Assembly (NCBI RefSeq): GCF_000746825.1
Contig: NZ_JQIV01000006.1
Coordinates: forward strand, 1,912,501-1,976,500
DNA length: 64,000 nucleotides
Origin: Carnobacterium inhibens subsp. inhibens DSM 13024
Lineage (GTDB): Bacteria; Bacillota; Bacilli; Lactobacillales; Carnobacteriaceae
Direction of reading: 5' to 3'
A program made the translations under genes and the position numbers. Of this stretch, positions 26,322 through 35,507 are shown in pieces; positions within the stretch are counted from its first letter, which is position 1, and every line of letters starts with the position of its first letter. The notes under the pieces were generated by a model that saw nothing but the letters and a program-made list of their open reading frames with translations, made no database searches and was not told the DNA's origin.

Positions 26322-28139
26322 ATGAGTTATCAAGCACTTTATCGAGTATGGCGTCCACAACGATTTCAGGATATCGCTGGACAAAAAGCTATCACGCAAA
26401 CGTTAAGAAACGCTTTAGTACAAGAAAAAACAAGTCATGCGTATCTCTTTACTGGGCCTCGTGGAACAGGGAAAACGAGTGCAGCAAAGATATTTGCTAA
26501 AGCCATTAATTGCCCCAATCTAAAAGATGGAGAACCTTGTAATGAGTGTGAAACATGTCGTTCCATCACGCAAGGTCAATTAAATGATGTGATAGAAATT
26601 GATGCGGCCAGTAATAATGGGGTAGAAGAGATTCGTGATATTCGGGATAAAGCGAAGTATGCTCCCACTAGTGCAGATTATAAAGTCTACATTATTGATG
26701 AAGTCCACATGTTGACCACTGGAGCTTTTAATGCATTATTAAAAACATTAGAAGAACCTCCCAAAAATGTGGTTTTTATTTTAGCTACGACAGAGCCACA
26801 TAAAATTCCTTTAACAATTATTTCTAGAACTCAACGATTTGATTTTAAACGGATCGGTATTCGAGATAGCTGTGAACGTATGAAATATATCCTATATCAA
26901 GAAAAAATGGCTTATCAAGAAGAGGCATTAACAGTTATAGCAAGAGCTGCAGAAGGCGGTATGCGTGATGCGTTAAGTATACTGGATCAGGCTATTTCAT
27001 ACGGTGACGATACAGTAACTGTTGAAAACGCCATGAGTGTTACTGGAAGTTTGACACAAGAGCTGGTTTTAGATTATTTTGATGCCATTATTCAGCACAA
27101 TACTGAAAAAGGGCTGTCTCTTTTACAAAATATTTTAGCAGAAGGAAAAGACTCTAGTCGTTTTGTAGAAGATCTGATTCTGTTCAGTCGAGATATATTA
27201 GTTTATCAACAAGCTCCTCAGATGACGGATCTATTGGAAGGTGCTAATGTTGACGAAGGATTTAAACAGCTTAGTCAAACGATATCGGCTAACCAATTAT
27301 ATGAAATAATTGCAATTTTAAATGATACTCAACAAGAAATAAGATTTACCAATCATGCAGAAGTGTATTTAGAAGTTGCTACGGTGAAATTGACTCAGCT
27401 AACCATTGCTCAGATAAACAATGCAGCAGCTGAAACATCAAGTGTGAATGAAAATACACAAATCGAACGACAAAAAATTGCTGATCTTGAAAAAGAACTG
27501 ATTCAAATGAAAAAGCAGCTACAAGAGATAGCTAAAAACGGAGGAACTCCTCAGCCGGCTAAGAAAGCACCTAAATCTGTCAATAAACCAGGCAATAACC
27601 AATTTAAAGCTAATACAACCATTATTTACAAAGTGTTAAGCGAAGCAACTAAAGAAAACTTAGCGCAATTAATTGATATTTGGCCTGACTTATTAAATAT
27701 GCTTTCTGTAACTCAACGAGCGATCATGAAAGCCTCAACCCCCGTTGCTGCAAGTCCAGATGGCTTGATTGTTTCTTTTGAATATGATATTTTGTGTCAA
27801 AAGGCTACTAATGATACGGAATTACTGGAAGCGGTCAGTGAAGATTTGCGTCGTTTAGTCGGTTATTCACCTAATATGGTTTGTGTACCTTCAGAACAAT
27901 GGCCAACAATTCGTGAACAGTTTTTAAAACAAAATAAAGATTTGTTAAAAAAACGTCCAGTGAAAAAAAGTTCGTCAACGTCTATTGAACAGCAGGAGAC
28001 AGCAACAGCAAATGATTATGAACAAGAAAATTTGGCTAGTTTAGAATCGGTTCTGCCTGAATCTGAGGAAGAAGAGACAATTGTTACAGAAGCTATGGAA
28101 TTGTTTGGCAAAGAAATGGTTGAAGTAAAAGAAGATTAA
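26322..28139 (+). CDS. dnaX: DnaX, DNA polymerase III subunits gamma/tau
   Basis: DnaX is the ATPase of the clamp loader and links polymerase cores to the helicase. The 605-residue protein has Walker A GPRGTGKTS (about 45), a zinc site with CNECETC, the DEVHMLTTGAFNALLKTLEE Walker B/sensor region, and ISRTQRFDFKR as sensor I region. A flexible Lys/Pro-rich linker (about 395-430) leads to the tau-specific C-terminal domain, which ends in an acidic tail. GGGAG lies six bases before ATG 26322. A promoter with TATAAT at 26277-26282 lies behind the SRP RNA terminator. It heads the block dnaX-ybaB-recR-yaaL. Function is established. Confidence 0.96.
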   Translation: MSYQALYRVWRPQRFQDIAGQKAITQTLRNALVQEKTSHAYLFTGPRGTGKTSAAKIFAKAINCPNLKDGEPCNECETCRSITQGQLNDVIEIDAASNNGVEEIRDIRDKAKYAPTSADYKVYIIDEVHMLTTGAFNALLKTLEEPPKNVVFILATTEPHKIPLTIISRTQRFDFKRIGIRDSCERMKYILYQEKMAYQEEALTVIARAAEGGMRDALSILDQAISYGDDTVTVENAMSVTGSLTQELVLDYFDAIIQHNTEKGLSLLQNILAEGKDSSRFVEDLILFSRDILVYQQAPQMTDLLEGANVDEGFKQLSQTISANQLYEIIAILNDTQQEIRFTNHAEVYLEVATVKLTQLTIAQINNAAAETSSVNENTQIERQKIADLEKELIQMKKQLQEIAKNGGTPQPAKKAPKSVNKPGNNQFKANTTIIYKVLSEATKENLAQLIDIWPDLLNMLSVTQRAIMKASTPVAASPDGLIVSFEYDILCQKATNDTELLEAVSEDLRRLVGYSPNMVCVPSEQWPTIREQFLKQNKDLLKKRPVKKSSSTSIEQQETATANDYEQENLASLESVLPESEEEETIVTEAMELFGKEMVEVKED

Positions 28140-28170
28140 AAATCAAACGAATTGAGAGGAAGAATAAATT

Positions 28171-28482
28171 ATGCGTGGAATGGGAAATATGCAAGGTATG
28201 ATGAAACAAATGCAAAAAATGCAAAAAGAAATGGCAACATCTCAAGAGGATTTGAATGCAAGAGAATTTGTGGGAGTAGCTAATGGAAACATGGTAACTG
28301 TTACCTTAACAGGAGACAAGAAAATGAAGGATATTGCTATTAAACCAGAAGCAGTTGATCCAGAAGATGTTGAAATGTTACAAGATTTAATTATATTAGC
28401 AACAAATGATGCTTTAGAAAAAGTAGAAATTGAAACACAAGCAGTAATGGGAAAATACACTAAAGGAATTCCAGGCCTTTAA
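28171..28482 (+). CDS. ybaB: YbaB/EbfC family nucleoid-associated protein
   Basis: This 103-residue DNA-binding protein has a methionine- and lysine-rich N-terminal helix ([20 protein letters not shown]), the middle segment [20 protein letters not shown], and the C-terminal [18 protein letters not shown]. Family members form dimers shaped like tweezers that bind DNA. In Bacillus (YaaK) and most bacteria it lies between dnaX and recR, as it does here, which suggests a role in repair or nucleoid structure. GAGAGGAAG precedes the ATG. Confidence 0.94.
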   Translation: MRGMGNMQGMMKQMQKMQKEMATSQEDLNAREFVGVANGNMVTVTLTGDKKMKDIAIKPEAVDPEDVEMLQDLIILATNDALEKVEIETQAVMGKYTKGIPGL

Positions 28483-28582
28483 AAAGCCGCAATTAAAAAT
28501 AATGATTAAAAATGGGATTCCTTGCGGGTCCCGTTTTTTGAATTCTATGAATCCTCTATAAAGGATAAGAAAGGAAATGACT

Positions 28583-29179
28583 ATGCAGTATCCAGAACCG
28601 ATATCAAAATTAATGGACAGTTACATGAAACTACCTGGAATTGGCGCTAAGACAGCCGCTCGATTAGCTTTTTTTACAATTGATATGCGTGAAGATGATG
28701 TAACAGACTTTGCTAAATCGTTAATCAGTGCGAAAAGAGATCTGCATTATTGCTCAAATTGCGGACAGATTACAGAAGCTGACCCTTGCCAGATCTGCCA
28801 AGATAAATCGCGTGATAGAAGCATCGTCTTAGTAGTAGAGGATCCAAAAGACGTGATGGCACTAGAAAAAATGCGTGAATATCATGGATTATACCATGTT
28901 CTGCATGGTGTTCTTTCTCCTATAGAAGGAACTGGTCCAGAAGATATCAATATACCAAGTTTGATTAAACGGTTGCAGTCAGATGAAATAAACGAAGTGA
29001 TCATTGCAACAAATGCAACTGCTGAAGGTGAAGCAACAGCGATGTATTTATCGAGGTTAATTAAACCCGCAGGTATCAAAGTGACCCGTTTAGCTCATGG
29101 TCTTTCAGTCGGAAGCGATATTGAATATGCCGATGAGATTACGTTACTCAAAGCAGTTGAAGGACGTCGAGAACTTTAA
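28583..29179 (+). CDS. recR: RecR, recombination mediator
   Basis: RecR works with RecO and RecF to load RecA on gapped DNA. The 198-residue protein has an N-terminal helix-hairpin-helix ([16 protein letters not shown]), a four-cysteine zinc site ([16 protein letters not shown]), the Toprim domain starting [16 protein letters not shown], and a C-terminal Walker-like end. ATG 28583 is chosen with AAGGA seven bases upstream and because relatives start MQYPEPI; a second in-frame ATG two codons earlier is too close to the site. A small hairpin (GGGATTCC..GGGTCCC, imperfect) lies in the ybaB-recR gap. Function is established. Confidence 0.96.
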   Translation: MQYPEPISKLMDSYMKLPGIGAKTAARLAFFTIDMREDDVTDFAKSLISAKRDLHYCSNCGQITEADPCQICQDKSRDRSIVLVVEDPKDVMALEKMREYHGLYHVLHGVLSPIEGTGPEDINIPSLIKRLQSDEINEVIIATNATAEGEATAMYLSRLIKPAGIKVTRLAHGLSVGSDIEYADEITLLKAVEGRREL

Positions 29180-29196
29180 GAGGAGGCTGAAGGAAA

Positions 29197-29436
29197 TTGC
29201 TGTTTAAGAAAAAACAGGTATTACGAAAAGAATATGATGCAGCCTTGTTAAAATTGATGACGGAAACTAAAAGTAAATGGGAGTATGCTAAAAGAATTGA
29301 ACATTCTGTTATTGAAAAAGACAGTTTGTTATTTGCTCAGACAAAATTAGCAGAAGCTAAGTATTTTTACCTATTTAAAGAAGCAAAAAAGCGTCATATT
29401 AAAGGTGACACTTCAACTCTAGAGTCATTTAAGTAG
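29197..29436 (+). CDS. yaaL: YaaL family (DUF2508) protein
   Basis: This 79-residue basic protein matches the YaaL family found directly behind recR in Bacillus and lactic acid bacteria; its role is unknown. It is largely helical (EYDAALLKLMTETKSKWEYA, then AQTKLAEAKYFYLFKEAKKR). The start is TTG 29197, with AGGAGG ten bases and AAGG about four bases upstream. It lies 17 bases behind recR and 21 before the decarboxylase gene, so all are probably one transcript. Confidence 0.85.
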   Translation: MLFKKKQVLRKEYDAALLKLMTETKSKWEYAKRIEHSVIEKDSLLFAQTKLAEAKYFYLFKEAKKRHIKGDTSTLESFK

Positions 29437-29457
29437 CAAAAATAAGGAGGGACGAGG

Positions 29458-30888
29458 ATGGATAGAAAAAAAGTTGATTCAGAACAACATCGTCGTCCTC
29501 TTTTTGATGGTTTAAATCAACATAAAAAGAAAGAAAAGGTTTCTTTCCATGTACCCGGGCATAAGAATGGAATGAACTGGGATGAGACATGGTCATCCTT
29601 TCAATCGGCTCTATCATTTGACCAGACTGAAGTTACTGGATTGGACTATTTACATGATCCAGAAGGGATTTTGAAAGAAAGTCAAGAATTGCTCAGCAAA
29701 TTTTATGGCAGTAAAAAAAGTTATTATTTGATCAATGGGTCAACGGTTGGAAATTTAGCGATGATCATGGGAGCAACGAATAAAGGCGATCAAGTATTTG
29801 TTGATCGAGGATGCCATCAATCAGTGATCCATGCATTAGAATTAGCAGAGTTGCGACCTGTATTTTTAACACCAGACTGGACTGAGATGGATCAAGCGCC
29901 TCTAGGGGTAAATATAAAGAATTTAAAAGAAGCATTTGAACATTATCCAGCTGTTAAGGCCTTGATTGTAACGTATCCTACATATGATGGGATGGTTTAT
30001 CCAATCGAAGAGTTAATAGAGTATGCAAGAGAAAGAAAATGTTTAGTATTAGTAGATGAAGCTCATGGGCCACATCTTACATTAGGTGATCCTTTTCCGA
30101 CTTCAGCATTAGACTTAGGGGCAGACGCAGTTGTCCAGTCAGCACACAAGATGCTGCCATCTCTTACTCAAACAGCGTATTTGCATATTGGGAATCAGTC
30201 TTCGGATGCATTAAAAAATAAGATTGAACACTACTTGCACATATTCCAGTCAAGCAGTCCTTCTTATCCTTTAATGGTTTCGTTAGAATATGCGCGTTAT
30301 TTTTTAGCTGATTTTACAAAACAAGATTTAATAGCTACGTTAAAGTATCGAGACTTGTGGAAGAAACAATTTAAAAAAGCCGGTCTAACTATTTTTCAAA
30401 GTGATGACCCCTTAAAAGTAAAAGTATCTTTGATTAATCAGAGTGGGGAAGAGTTAGCTGGACAGCTGGAAGAGCAAGGTGTCTTTGGTGAAAAAACAGA
30501 TGGTACTTCAGTGTTACTGACATTTCCGCTTCTGAAAAAAGAAACAAAAATTACAGAACTGTTCTCCATCCACATTACACAATCTGTAAAAAATGAAGTG
30601 CCTAAAAAAATGAAAACTCCTTTATTAATAGCACCTTTTGTAGAACTAGACTTAAGTTATGAGAGGCAAACAAGTAGTACCAATAAACAAATAAGCCTAG
30701 CAGAAGCAGAAGGTAAAATTGCAGCCCGAAATATTACGCCATATCCACCAGGGATTCCACTAGTTTTAAAGGGTGAAAGAATAAAAGTTGAACAGATAAA
30801 ACAAATAAATCATTACTTAGACCAAAATATGAGAGTAACTGGATTAGAAAATCAAAAAGAAGTTGTTTTTTTTTCTGAAAACGATTGA
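29458..30888 (+). CDS. PLP-dependent Orn/Lys/Arg decarboxylase family protein (YaaO type)
   Basis: The 476-residue fold-type I enzyme has the family signature: FHVPGHKNGM near the N terminus, the DRGCHQSVIHAL segment, the PLP-ring Asp/His motif VLVDEAHGPHL (about 197), and the PLP lysine in QSAHKMLPSLTQTAYLH (about 227). The C-terminal domain starts near 380. Relatives decarboxylate arginine, lysine or ornithine for polyamine synthesis; the substrate of the YaaO group is not certain. AAGGAGGGACGAGG precedes the ATG. In Bacillus yaaO also precedes tmk, so the position is ancestral. Confidence 0.88.
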   Translation: MDRKKVDSEQHRRPLFDGLNQHKKKEKVSFHVPGHKNGMNWDETWSSFQSALSFDQTEVTGLDYLHDPEGILKESQELLSKFYGSKKSYYLINGSTVGNLAMIMGATNKGDQVFVDRGCHQSVIHALELAELRPVFLTPDWTEMDQAPLGVNIKNLKEAFEHYPAVKALIVTYPTYDGMVYPIEELIEYARERKCLVLVDEAHGPHLTLGDPFPTSALDLGADAVVQSAHKMLPSLTQTAYLHIGNQSSDALKNKIEHYLHIFQSSSPSYPLMVSLEYARYFLADFTKQDLIATLKYRDLWKKQFKKAGLTIFQSDDPLKVKVSLINQSGEELAGQLEEQGVFGEKTDGTSVLLTFPLLKKETKITELFSIHITQSVKNEVPKKMKTPLLIAPFVELDLSYERQTSSTNKQISLAEAEGKIAARNITPYPPGIPLVLKGERIKVEQIKQINHYLDQNMRVTGLENQKEVVFFSEND

Positions 30889-30991
30889 TTCTATCGTTAG
30901 GAATAGAGAAAAGGCATTAGACTGTCAGGCGTAGATACAGTATAATGAAGTTAGCTATTAAGCTATATTAAGAAGTTAGGGGCTTAGAGTA

Positions 30992-31627
30992 GTGAAAGGA
31001 ATATTTATTACAATTGAAGGTCCTGATGGTGCGGGGAAAACTAGTGTTATAAAACAACTTCTTCCAATGTTGGAAGAAACAATCCAGCAAGAAATTGTTG
31101 CAACTAGAGAACCTGGCGGTAGCCGGATTGCTGAAGAAATTCGTGAGCTTATTTTAAACCCGGAAAATACTGAAATGGATGCGCGAACTGAGGCATTATT
31201 ATATGCTGCAGGCAGAAGACAGCATTTGGTAGAAAAGATTCTTCCAGCCTTAGAAGCAGAGAAATTAGTGATCTGTGATCGTTTCGTGGATAGCTCATTG
31301 GCTTATCAAGGTGCAGCTCGCGGTCTTGGAGTTCATGAAGTTGCTGAAATCAATCAATTTGCAACGGATAATCTTTCTCCGGATCTAACGCTTTATTTAG
31401 ATATTGAAGCACACTTGGGATTAGAACGTATCAATCAAAATAAAAAAACACGTCAATTTGATCGATTGGATCAAGAAACACTGGAATTTCATGAAAAAGT
31501 TCGTTCAGCATATTTAGAGATTGCAAAAAATCATGTTGAGAGAATTGTTCAAATCGATGCTAGTCAAGAATTAGGAACAGTGGTTGAACAATGCTATCAG
31601 ACGATTATTAAAAGGTTGAAAAAATAA
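30992..31627 (+). CDS. tmk: Thymidylate kinase
   Basis: Tmk phosphorylates dTMP to dTDP for DNA synthesis. The 211-residue protein has P-loop [11 protein letters not shown] (about 8-18), the DR(Y/F) motif [15 protein letters not shown] (about 92) and a short LID region near 140-150. The start is GTG 30992, with AGGGG nine bases upstream. It is followed after 21 bases by yaaQ and then holB, the usual Firmicute order. Confidence 0.96.
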   Translation: MKGIFITIEGPDGAGKTSVIKQLLPMLEETIQQEIVATREPGGSRIAEEIRELILNPENTEMDARTEALLYAAGRRQHLVEKILPALEAEKLVICDRFVDSSLAYQGAARGLGVHEVAEINQFATDNLSPDLTLYLDIEAHLGLERINQNKKTRQFDRLDQETLEFHEKVRSAYLEIAKNHVERIVQIDASQELGTVVEQCYQTIIKRLKK

Positions 31628-31648
31628 AAGTTGAGAGGATGTTCTAAG

Positions 31649-31978
31649 ATGAAATTAATATTAGCTATCGTTCAAGATAAAGACGGAGGACGTTTGTCTA
31701 ACGAATTTGTAGATGCAGGTATACGGGCAACTAAATTATCTACAACAGGAGGTTTTCTAAAAGCAGGAAATACTACGTTTATTATCGGAATTGAAGAAGA
31801 ACGAGTAGATGAAGTATTAGATCTTATTCGCAGAAACTGTCAATCTAGAGAACAATTTATGACTCCTCCGGTTAGCTTAGACGTTTCTATGGAAACAAAT
31901 ATGCCTTATCCAGTAGAAGTACAAGTTGGTGGAGCTACTGTATTTGTTATGCCAGTTGATCAGTTTCAACAATTTTAA
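31649..31978 (+). CDS. Cyclic-di-AMP receptor (PstA/DarA, YaaQ family)
   Basis: The 109-residue protein matches the PII-like cyclic-di-AMP receptor family: KLILAIVQDKDGGRLSNEF at the start, then GIRATKLSTTGGFLKAGNTT with the conserved TGGFL and the NTT(F/L) binding elements. It forms trimers that bind c-di-AMP; partners are mostly unknown. ATG 31649 is chosen because GAGAGGAT lies about nine bases upstream and relatives start MKLI. In Bacillus the gene is yaaQ (darA), between tmk and holB as here. Confidence 0.9.
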   Translation: MKLILAIVQDKDGGRLSNEFVDAGIRATKLSTTGGFLKAGNTTFIIGIEEERVDEVLDLIRRNCQSREQFMTPPVSLDVSMETNMPYPVEVQVGGATVFVMPVDQFQQF

Positions 31979-31990
31979 ATTTGGGTTGTG

Positions 31991-32977
31991 ATGAGAATCG
32001 AAGAGAAATTAAATTGGTTACAGCCGGTATTAGTCAAACAATTCAAAAAAACGGTACAACAAAAGCAATTGGCACATGCCTATTTATTTGAAGGAGTTTC
32101 CGGAACGGGTAAAAAAGAAATGAGTTTGTGGTTGGCCGCTAGTTTACTTTGCCAAGAAAGCTTCGATGGTCTTCCTTGCGGGAACTGTCAAAACTGCAGA
32201 CGTGTCTTTGATCACCAACACCCCGATGTCATTGAGATAGTTCCAGATGGACTATCCATAAAAGTAGAACAAGTACGCAATTTAAAAGCAGAATTTTCCA
32301 AAAGTGGTGTAGAAAGTTCTCAAAAGATTTTTATTGTTGAAGATATTGAAAAAATGACTACAGGAGCTTCAAATAGTTTACTCAAATTTTTAGAAGAACC
32401 TGAAGGCAGTGCCGTAGCATTTTTATTGACTACTGCTAAAAATCGAGTTCTTCCTACCATTCTGTCTAGGTGTCAATTAGTTCATTTTCAATCTCTAACG
32501 AAAAAAAAATTGATGACTGAACTTGAAACTAAAGGACTTTCTGTTAATCAAGCTTCTTTGTTGGTACAGTTGACCAATAGTCTAGAAGAAGCCCTCGAAA
32601 TGAATGGAAATGAATGGTTCCAAGAAGCTAAAACAATTGCTTGGAAATGGTTTTCGTTGATTACAAGTAGAGATAATCAAAGTTTCATTTATGTACAAAC
32701 AACTATTATGCCTCATTTTAAAGACCGTGATGCACATAGAATGTTGATAGAGTTAATCTTATTAGCCTATCGTGATGTGATGATGTTGCAGTACAATGCA
32801 TTTGATGTATTGGCATATAAGCGCTATGAGAAAGAACTGAACCAAATCAAAACAGCATATACAGGCAATAAAATGATACAATCTATTGAAGCTATTTTAC
32901 TCAGTCGTAAGAAATTAGAGAGTAATGTCAATGCTCAAGGAGTTTTTGAACAGCTTGTATTACAATTAATGAAGTAA
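31991..32977 (+). CDS. holB: DNA polymerase III subunit delta'
   Basis: The clamp-loader delta' subunit is a catalytically inert AAA+ protein. The 328-residue product has the degenerate P-loop EGVSGTGKKEM (about 31), a zinc site CGNCQNC (about 60), and the SRC motif ILSRCQLVHF in the sensor I region. The N-terminal QLAHAYLFEG segment is typical. The start is ATG 31991 or the GTG one codon earlier; no strong ribosome-binding site is seen, so translation may be coupled to yaaQ, whose stop is 12 bases upstream. In relatives yaaT follows; here yabA follows after 54 bases. Confidence 0.93.
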   Translation: MRIEEKLNWLQPVLVKQFKKTVQQKQLAHAYLFEGVSGTGKKEMSLWLAASLLCQESFDGLPCGNCQNCRRVFDHQHPDVIEIVPDGLSIKVEQVRNLKAEFSKSGVESSQKIFIVEDIEKMTTGASNSLLKFLEEPEGSAVAFLLTTAKNRVLPTILSRCQLVHFQSLTKKKLMTELETKGLSVNQASLLVQLTNSLEEALEMNGNEWFQEAKTIAWKWFSLITSRDNQSFIYVQTTIMPHFKDRDAHRMLIELILLAYRDVMMLQYNAFDVLAYKRYEKELNQIKTAYTGNKMIQSIEAILLSRKKLESNVNAQGVFEQLVLQLMK

Positions 32978-33031
32978 AGGCATGAAAAGATGACTAAAAC
33001 GATGATCATAGCAAAGAGTGGGTGAAAATGG

Positions 33032-33376
33032 ATGGACAAAAAAACTTTATATGATAGTTTTACTCAAATAGAACTTGATACGGATGCTACTCTACATCAA
33101 ATTTCTGAGATAAAAAAAGAGGTTGAAACATTAGTTGAAGAAAATGCGACTCTTCGCATTGAAAATCAACATTTAAGAGACCGTTTGAATGATCTTGAAA
33201 AGCAACAGCGGTCAGATGAAGAAGTCGTGGAACCAGAAATGAGTAAATCACGCTTAAATCTTGAAAAGTTATATGAAGATGGATTTCATGTTTGCAATGT
33301 GTTTTATGGTTCAAGAAGAGTGAATGATGAGCCTTGTGCGTTTTGCTTGGATGTTATTTATGGCGAAAGAAGATAA
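33032..33376 (+). CDS. yabA: YabA, negative regulator of replication initiation
   Basis: YabA binds DnaA and DnaN and limits initiation. The 114-residue protein has an N-terminal leucine zipper (about 1-65, with [18 protein letters not shown]) for tetramer formation and a C-terminal zinc domain with the ligands His-x-Cys of FHVCNVFYG and Cys-xx-Cys of PCAFCLD. ATG 33032 has only a weak GTGGGTG upstream. The gene is followed by a terminator. In Bacillus and many lactic acid bacteria yaaT lies between holB and yabA and is missing here. Confidence 0.95.
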   Translation: MDKKTLYDSFTQIELDTDATLHQISEIKKEVETLVEENATLRIENQHLRDRLNDLEKQQRSDEEVVEPEMSKSRLNLEKLYEDGFHVCNVFYGSRRVNDEPCAFCLDVIYGERR

Positions 33377-33392
33377 TAATGAATTAAATAAG

Positions 33393-33436
33393 AAAACTTG
33401 TAACCTTATGGAACAAAATGGCTACAAGTTTTTTGC
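33393..33436 (+). terminator. Terminator behind yabA
   Basis: AAAACTTGTAACC and GGCTACAAGTTTT pair with one mismatch, followed by a T run. It ends the dnaX-yabA block. Confidence 0.85.
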
Positions 33437-33609
33437 TATGTAAAGTTTTTTTGTTTGAAGATCAATTGGCGTTTTTCACTAATGTCAAATTTGATGTCTG
33501 TGTATGAAGCCTCACTGTTATTTGTTAAAACTTACGTGTAGTTCATTATTTTTTGATGTTATTGGTGATCAATTTGAATTGAAAAATCGATTTCAACTAG
33601 ATTAAACCA

Positions 33610-33638
33610 TTGGGAAAGATAGCAGTCAAATGGTATAG
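33610..33638 (+). promoter_or_regulatory. Promoter of the quinone-oxidoreductase-like gene
   Basis: TTGGGA (33610-33615), a 17-base spacer and extended -10 TGGTATAGT (-10 at 33633-33638) lie 36 bases before the start codon. Most of the rest of the 33437-33609 gap is AT-rich with no recognisable element. Confidence 0.65.
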
Positions 33639-33673
33639 TAACACTAAACAAACACGAGGAGTGGGTATCGATA

Positions 33674-34657
33674 ATGAAAGCAATATCAATAAAAAAACCG
33701 GGTGGTTCTGAACAATTAGAAATCCAAGAACGCCCCGTACCTAGTCTTGAAGAAGGAGAACTTCTTATAAAGGTTCAAGCAAGTGCTATAAATAGAACAG
33801 ATACATTGACAAGAGAAAATAGACAATTATCAGAGCCATACCCTATACTAGGCGTAGAAGTAGCTGGGATAGTTGTTGATAGTAATTTAGCTGATGAGAA
33901 AATAGCAATTGGAACACGAGTAGCTGGTTTAGTAAATCATGGAGGATATGCTGAATATGTGGCAATGCCAGCAGACCGTGTTTTTCACATGCCAGATACC
34001 ATGAGTTTTGAGGAAGCTGCGGCTATTCCAGAAGTCTTTTTAACAGCTTACCAAACACTTTACTGGTTAGGAAAGTTGAAACAGGGAGAGACGGTTCTGA
34101 TTCATGCAGGAGCTAGCGGAGTTGGGACAGCTGCTATCCAGTTAGCAAAAAAAATGACAAAAGCAAACGTAATTGTTACGGCTGGATCAGAAGAAAAATT
34201 AGAATTTTGTAAAGAACTTGGTGCAGATAAAGGAATCAATTATAAAAAAGAAGATTTTGCCAAAGAAGTCTTGGATTACACTCAAAATAAAGGTGTGGAC
34301 TTGATTTTAGACTTTATAGGAGCTTCTTATTGGGATCAAAATGTTGCAAGTATTAAAACAGACGGCCGATGGATTTTGATTGGAACTCTTGGGGGTACAA
34401 TCGTTGAGAAGGTTAATTTAGGAGTTTTCTTACAAAAAAGAATTGCCATTCAAGGTACTCTTTTGACTCCTAGAAGTGATCAATATAAAGCGGAATTAAC
34501 GAATGAATTTGTAAAAAAAGTTATGCCGTATTTTGAAAACAACTCTATTAAACCAATAATTGACACGACGTTCTCATTTGGCGATGTTACAAGTGCTCAT
34601 CTTCATATGGAAGAAAATAAAAATACAGGAAAGATTATTTTAAGTATTCAAGAATAA
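33674..34657 (+). CDS. Quinone oxidoreductase-like, medium-chain dehydrogenase/reductase
   Basis: The 327-residue protein is a zinc-free medium-chain dehydrogenase/reductase of the quinone-oxidoreductase (PIG3-like) group. It starts MKAISIKKPGGSEQLEIQ, has the family ASAINRTDTL region, and a Rossmann motif LIHAGASGVGTAAIQLAKK for NADPH. Zinc-binding cysteines are absent. Such enzymes reduce quinones or reactive alkenals. GAGGAGTGG precedes the ATG and it has its own promoter. It sits between yabA and yabB, which are neighbours in Bacillus, so it looks like an insertion into a conserved block. Confidence 0.88.
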   Translation: MKAISIKKPGGSEQLEIQERPVPSLEEGELLIKVQASAINRTDTLTRENRQLSEPYPILGVEVAGIVVDSNLADEKIAIGTRVAGLVNHGGYAEYVAMPADRVFHMPDTMSFEEAAAIPEVFLTAYQTLYWLGKLKQGETVLIHAGASGVGTAAIQLAKKMTKANVIVTAGSEEKLEFCKELGADKGINYKKEDFAKEVLDYTQNKGVDLILDFIGASYWDQNVASIKTDGRWILIGTLGGTIVEKVNLGVFLQKRIAIQGTLLTPRSDQYKAELTNEFVKKVMPYFENNSIKPIIDTTFSFGDVTSAHLHMEENKNTGKIILSIQE

Positions 34658-34754
34658 AGCCAATAAAAATAAATAAGAGTTCACTTCATTTATATGGAAA
34701 GAGAACTCCTATATGATATAGTGAAAATGAGTATAATTGAAGGAAGTGTCAATA

Positions 34755-35507
34755 ATGAACCAGTGGTTACAGGGCGATGAACGGATGGATCAGCTACTTA
34801 GTCATAATTTATCTATTATCCAAAGCCCATCCGTTTTTTCTTTTTCATTAGATGCTGTATTGTTAGCAGATTTCGCTCAACCTGCTAAACACGATCGGGC
34901 AAAAATTGTTGATTTATGTGCAGGTAATGGTGTAGTCGGTTTATTGCTTAGTCAAAAAACAGCTAGTCCCATTGTTGGAATTGAAATACAAGAAAGATTG
35001 GTCGGTATGGCCAACAGAAGTATCCAAATCAATGGTTTAGAAGACCAAATTTCCATTATCCAAGGCAATTTGAGTGATGCAAGCCAATGGATCCCAAAAG
35101 ATACCGTAGATACATTAACGTGTAACCCGCCTTATTTTGCTGTGGGAGAAAAAAGTATAAAAAATCCTAATTCCCATTTAGCTATTGCAAGGCACGAATT
35201 GCATACAAATTTGGATGAGGTCATGAAAGTTTCAAGTGGTTTATTAAAAATGAATGGAAAAGCGTATTTTGTTCATCGTCCCGATCGATTAATTGAAATC
35301 TTAGAGACCATGAAAAAGCATCGGATTGCGCCGAAAAAAATGCGTTTGGTCTATCCAAAAGTGGGTAAAGAAGCCAATACATTATTAATTGAAGGTATAA
35401 AAGATGGAAAAGAGACAGGCTTTCGCGTTTTGCCGCCACTATTTGTGTACAGTGACGATAATGAGTACTTGCCAGAAGTGAGCGCAATGCTGCATGGAAT
35501 CCGTTAG
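34755..35507 (+). CDS. tRNA1(Val) A37 N6-methyltransferase family (YabB/TrmN6)
   Basis: The 250-residue SAM-dependent methyltransferase has motif I VDLCAGNGVVGLLLSQ (about 45-60) and the adenine-N6 motif NPPYF in TLTCNPPYFAVGEKS (about 120). Relatives of this layout methylate A37 of tRNA1(Val); in Firmicutes this is yabB, next to yazA and rsmI as here. ATG 34755 is chosen with AAGGAAG upstream, since a TTG at 34737 would overlap that site. It overlaps yazA by 14 bases. Confidence 0.9.
   Translation: MNQWLQGDERMDQLLSHNLSIIQSPSVFSFSLDAVLLADFAQPAKHDRAKIVDLCAGNGVVGLLLSQKTASPIVGIEIQERLVGMANRSIQINGLEDQISIIQGNLSDASQWIPKDTVDTLTCNPPYFAVGEKSIKNPNSHLAIARHELHTNLDEVMKVSSGLLKMNGKAYFVHRPDRLIEILETMKKHRIAPKKMRLVYPKVGKEANTLLIEGIKDGKETGFRVLPPLFVYSDDNEYLPEVSAMLHGIR

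Noticed and set aside
27945-27975. Possible programmed frameshift in dnaX at two runs of seven A
   Set aside because: The site is near the C terminus, a shift would remove only the last part of tau, and no stimulating structure was seen.
32990-33025. A remnant of yaaT or a leader peptide between holB and yabA
   Set aside because: The 11-residue reading MTKTMIIAKSG does not resemble the start of YaaT and there is no clear ribosome-binding site.
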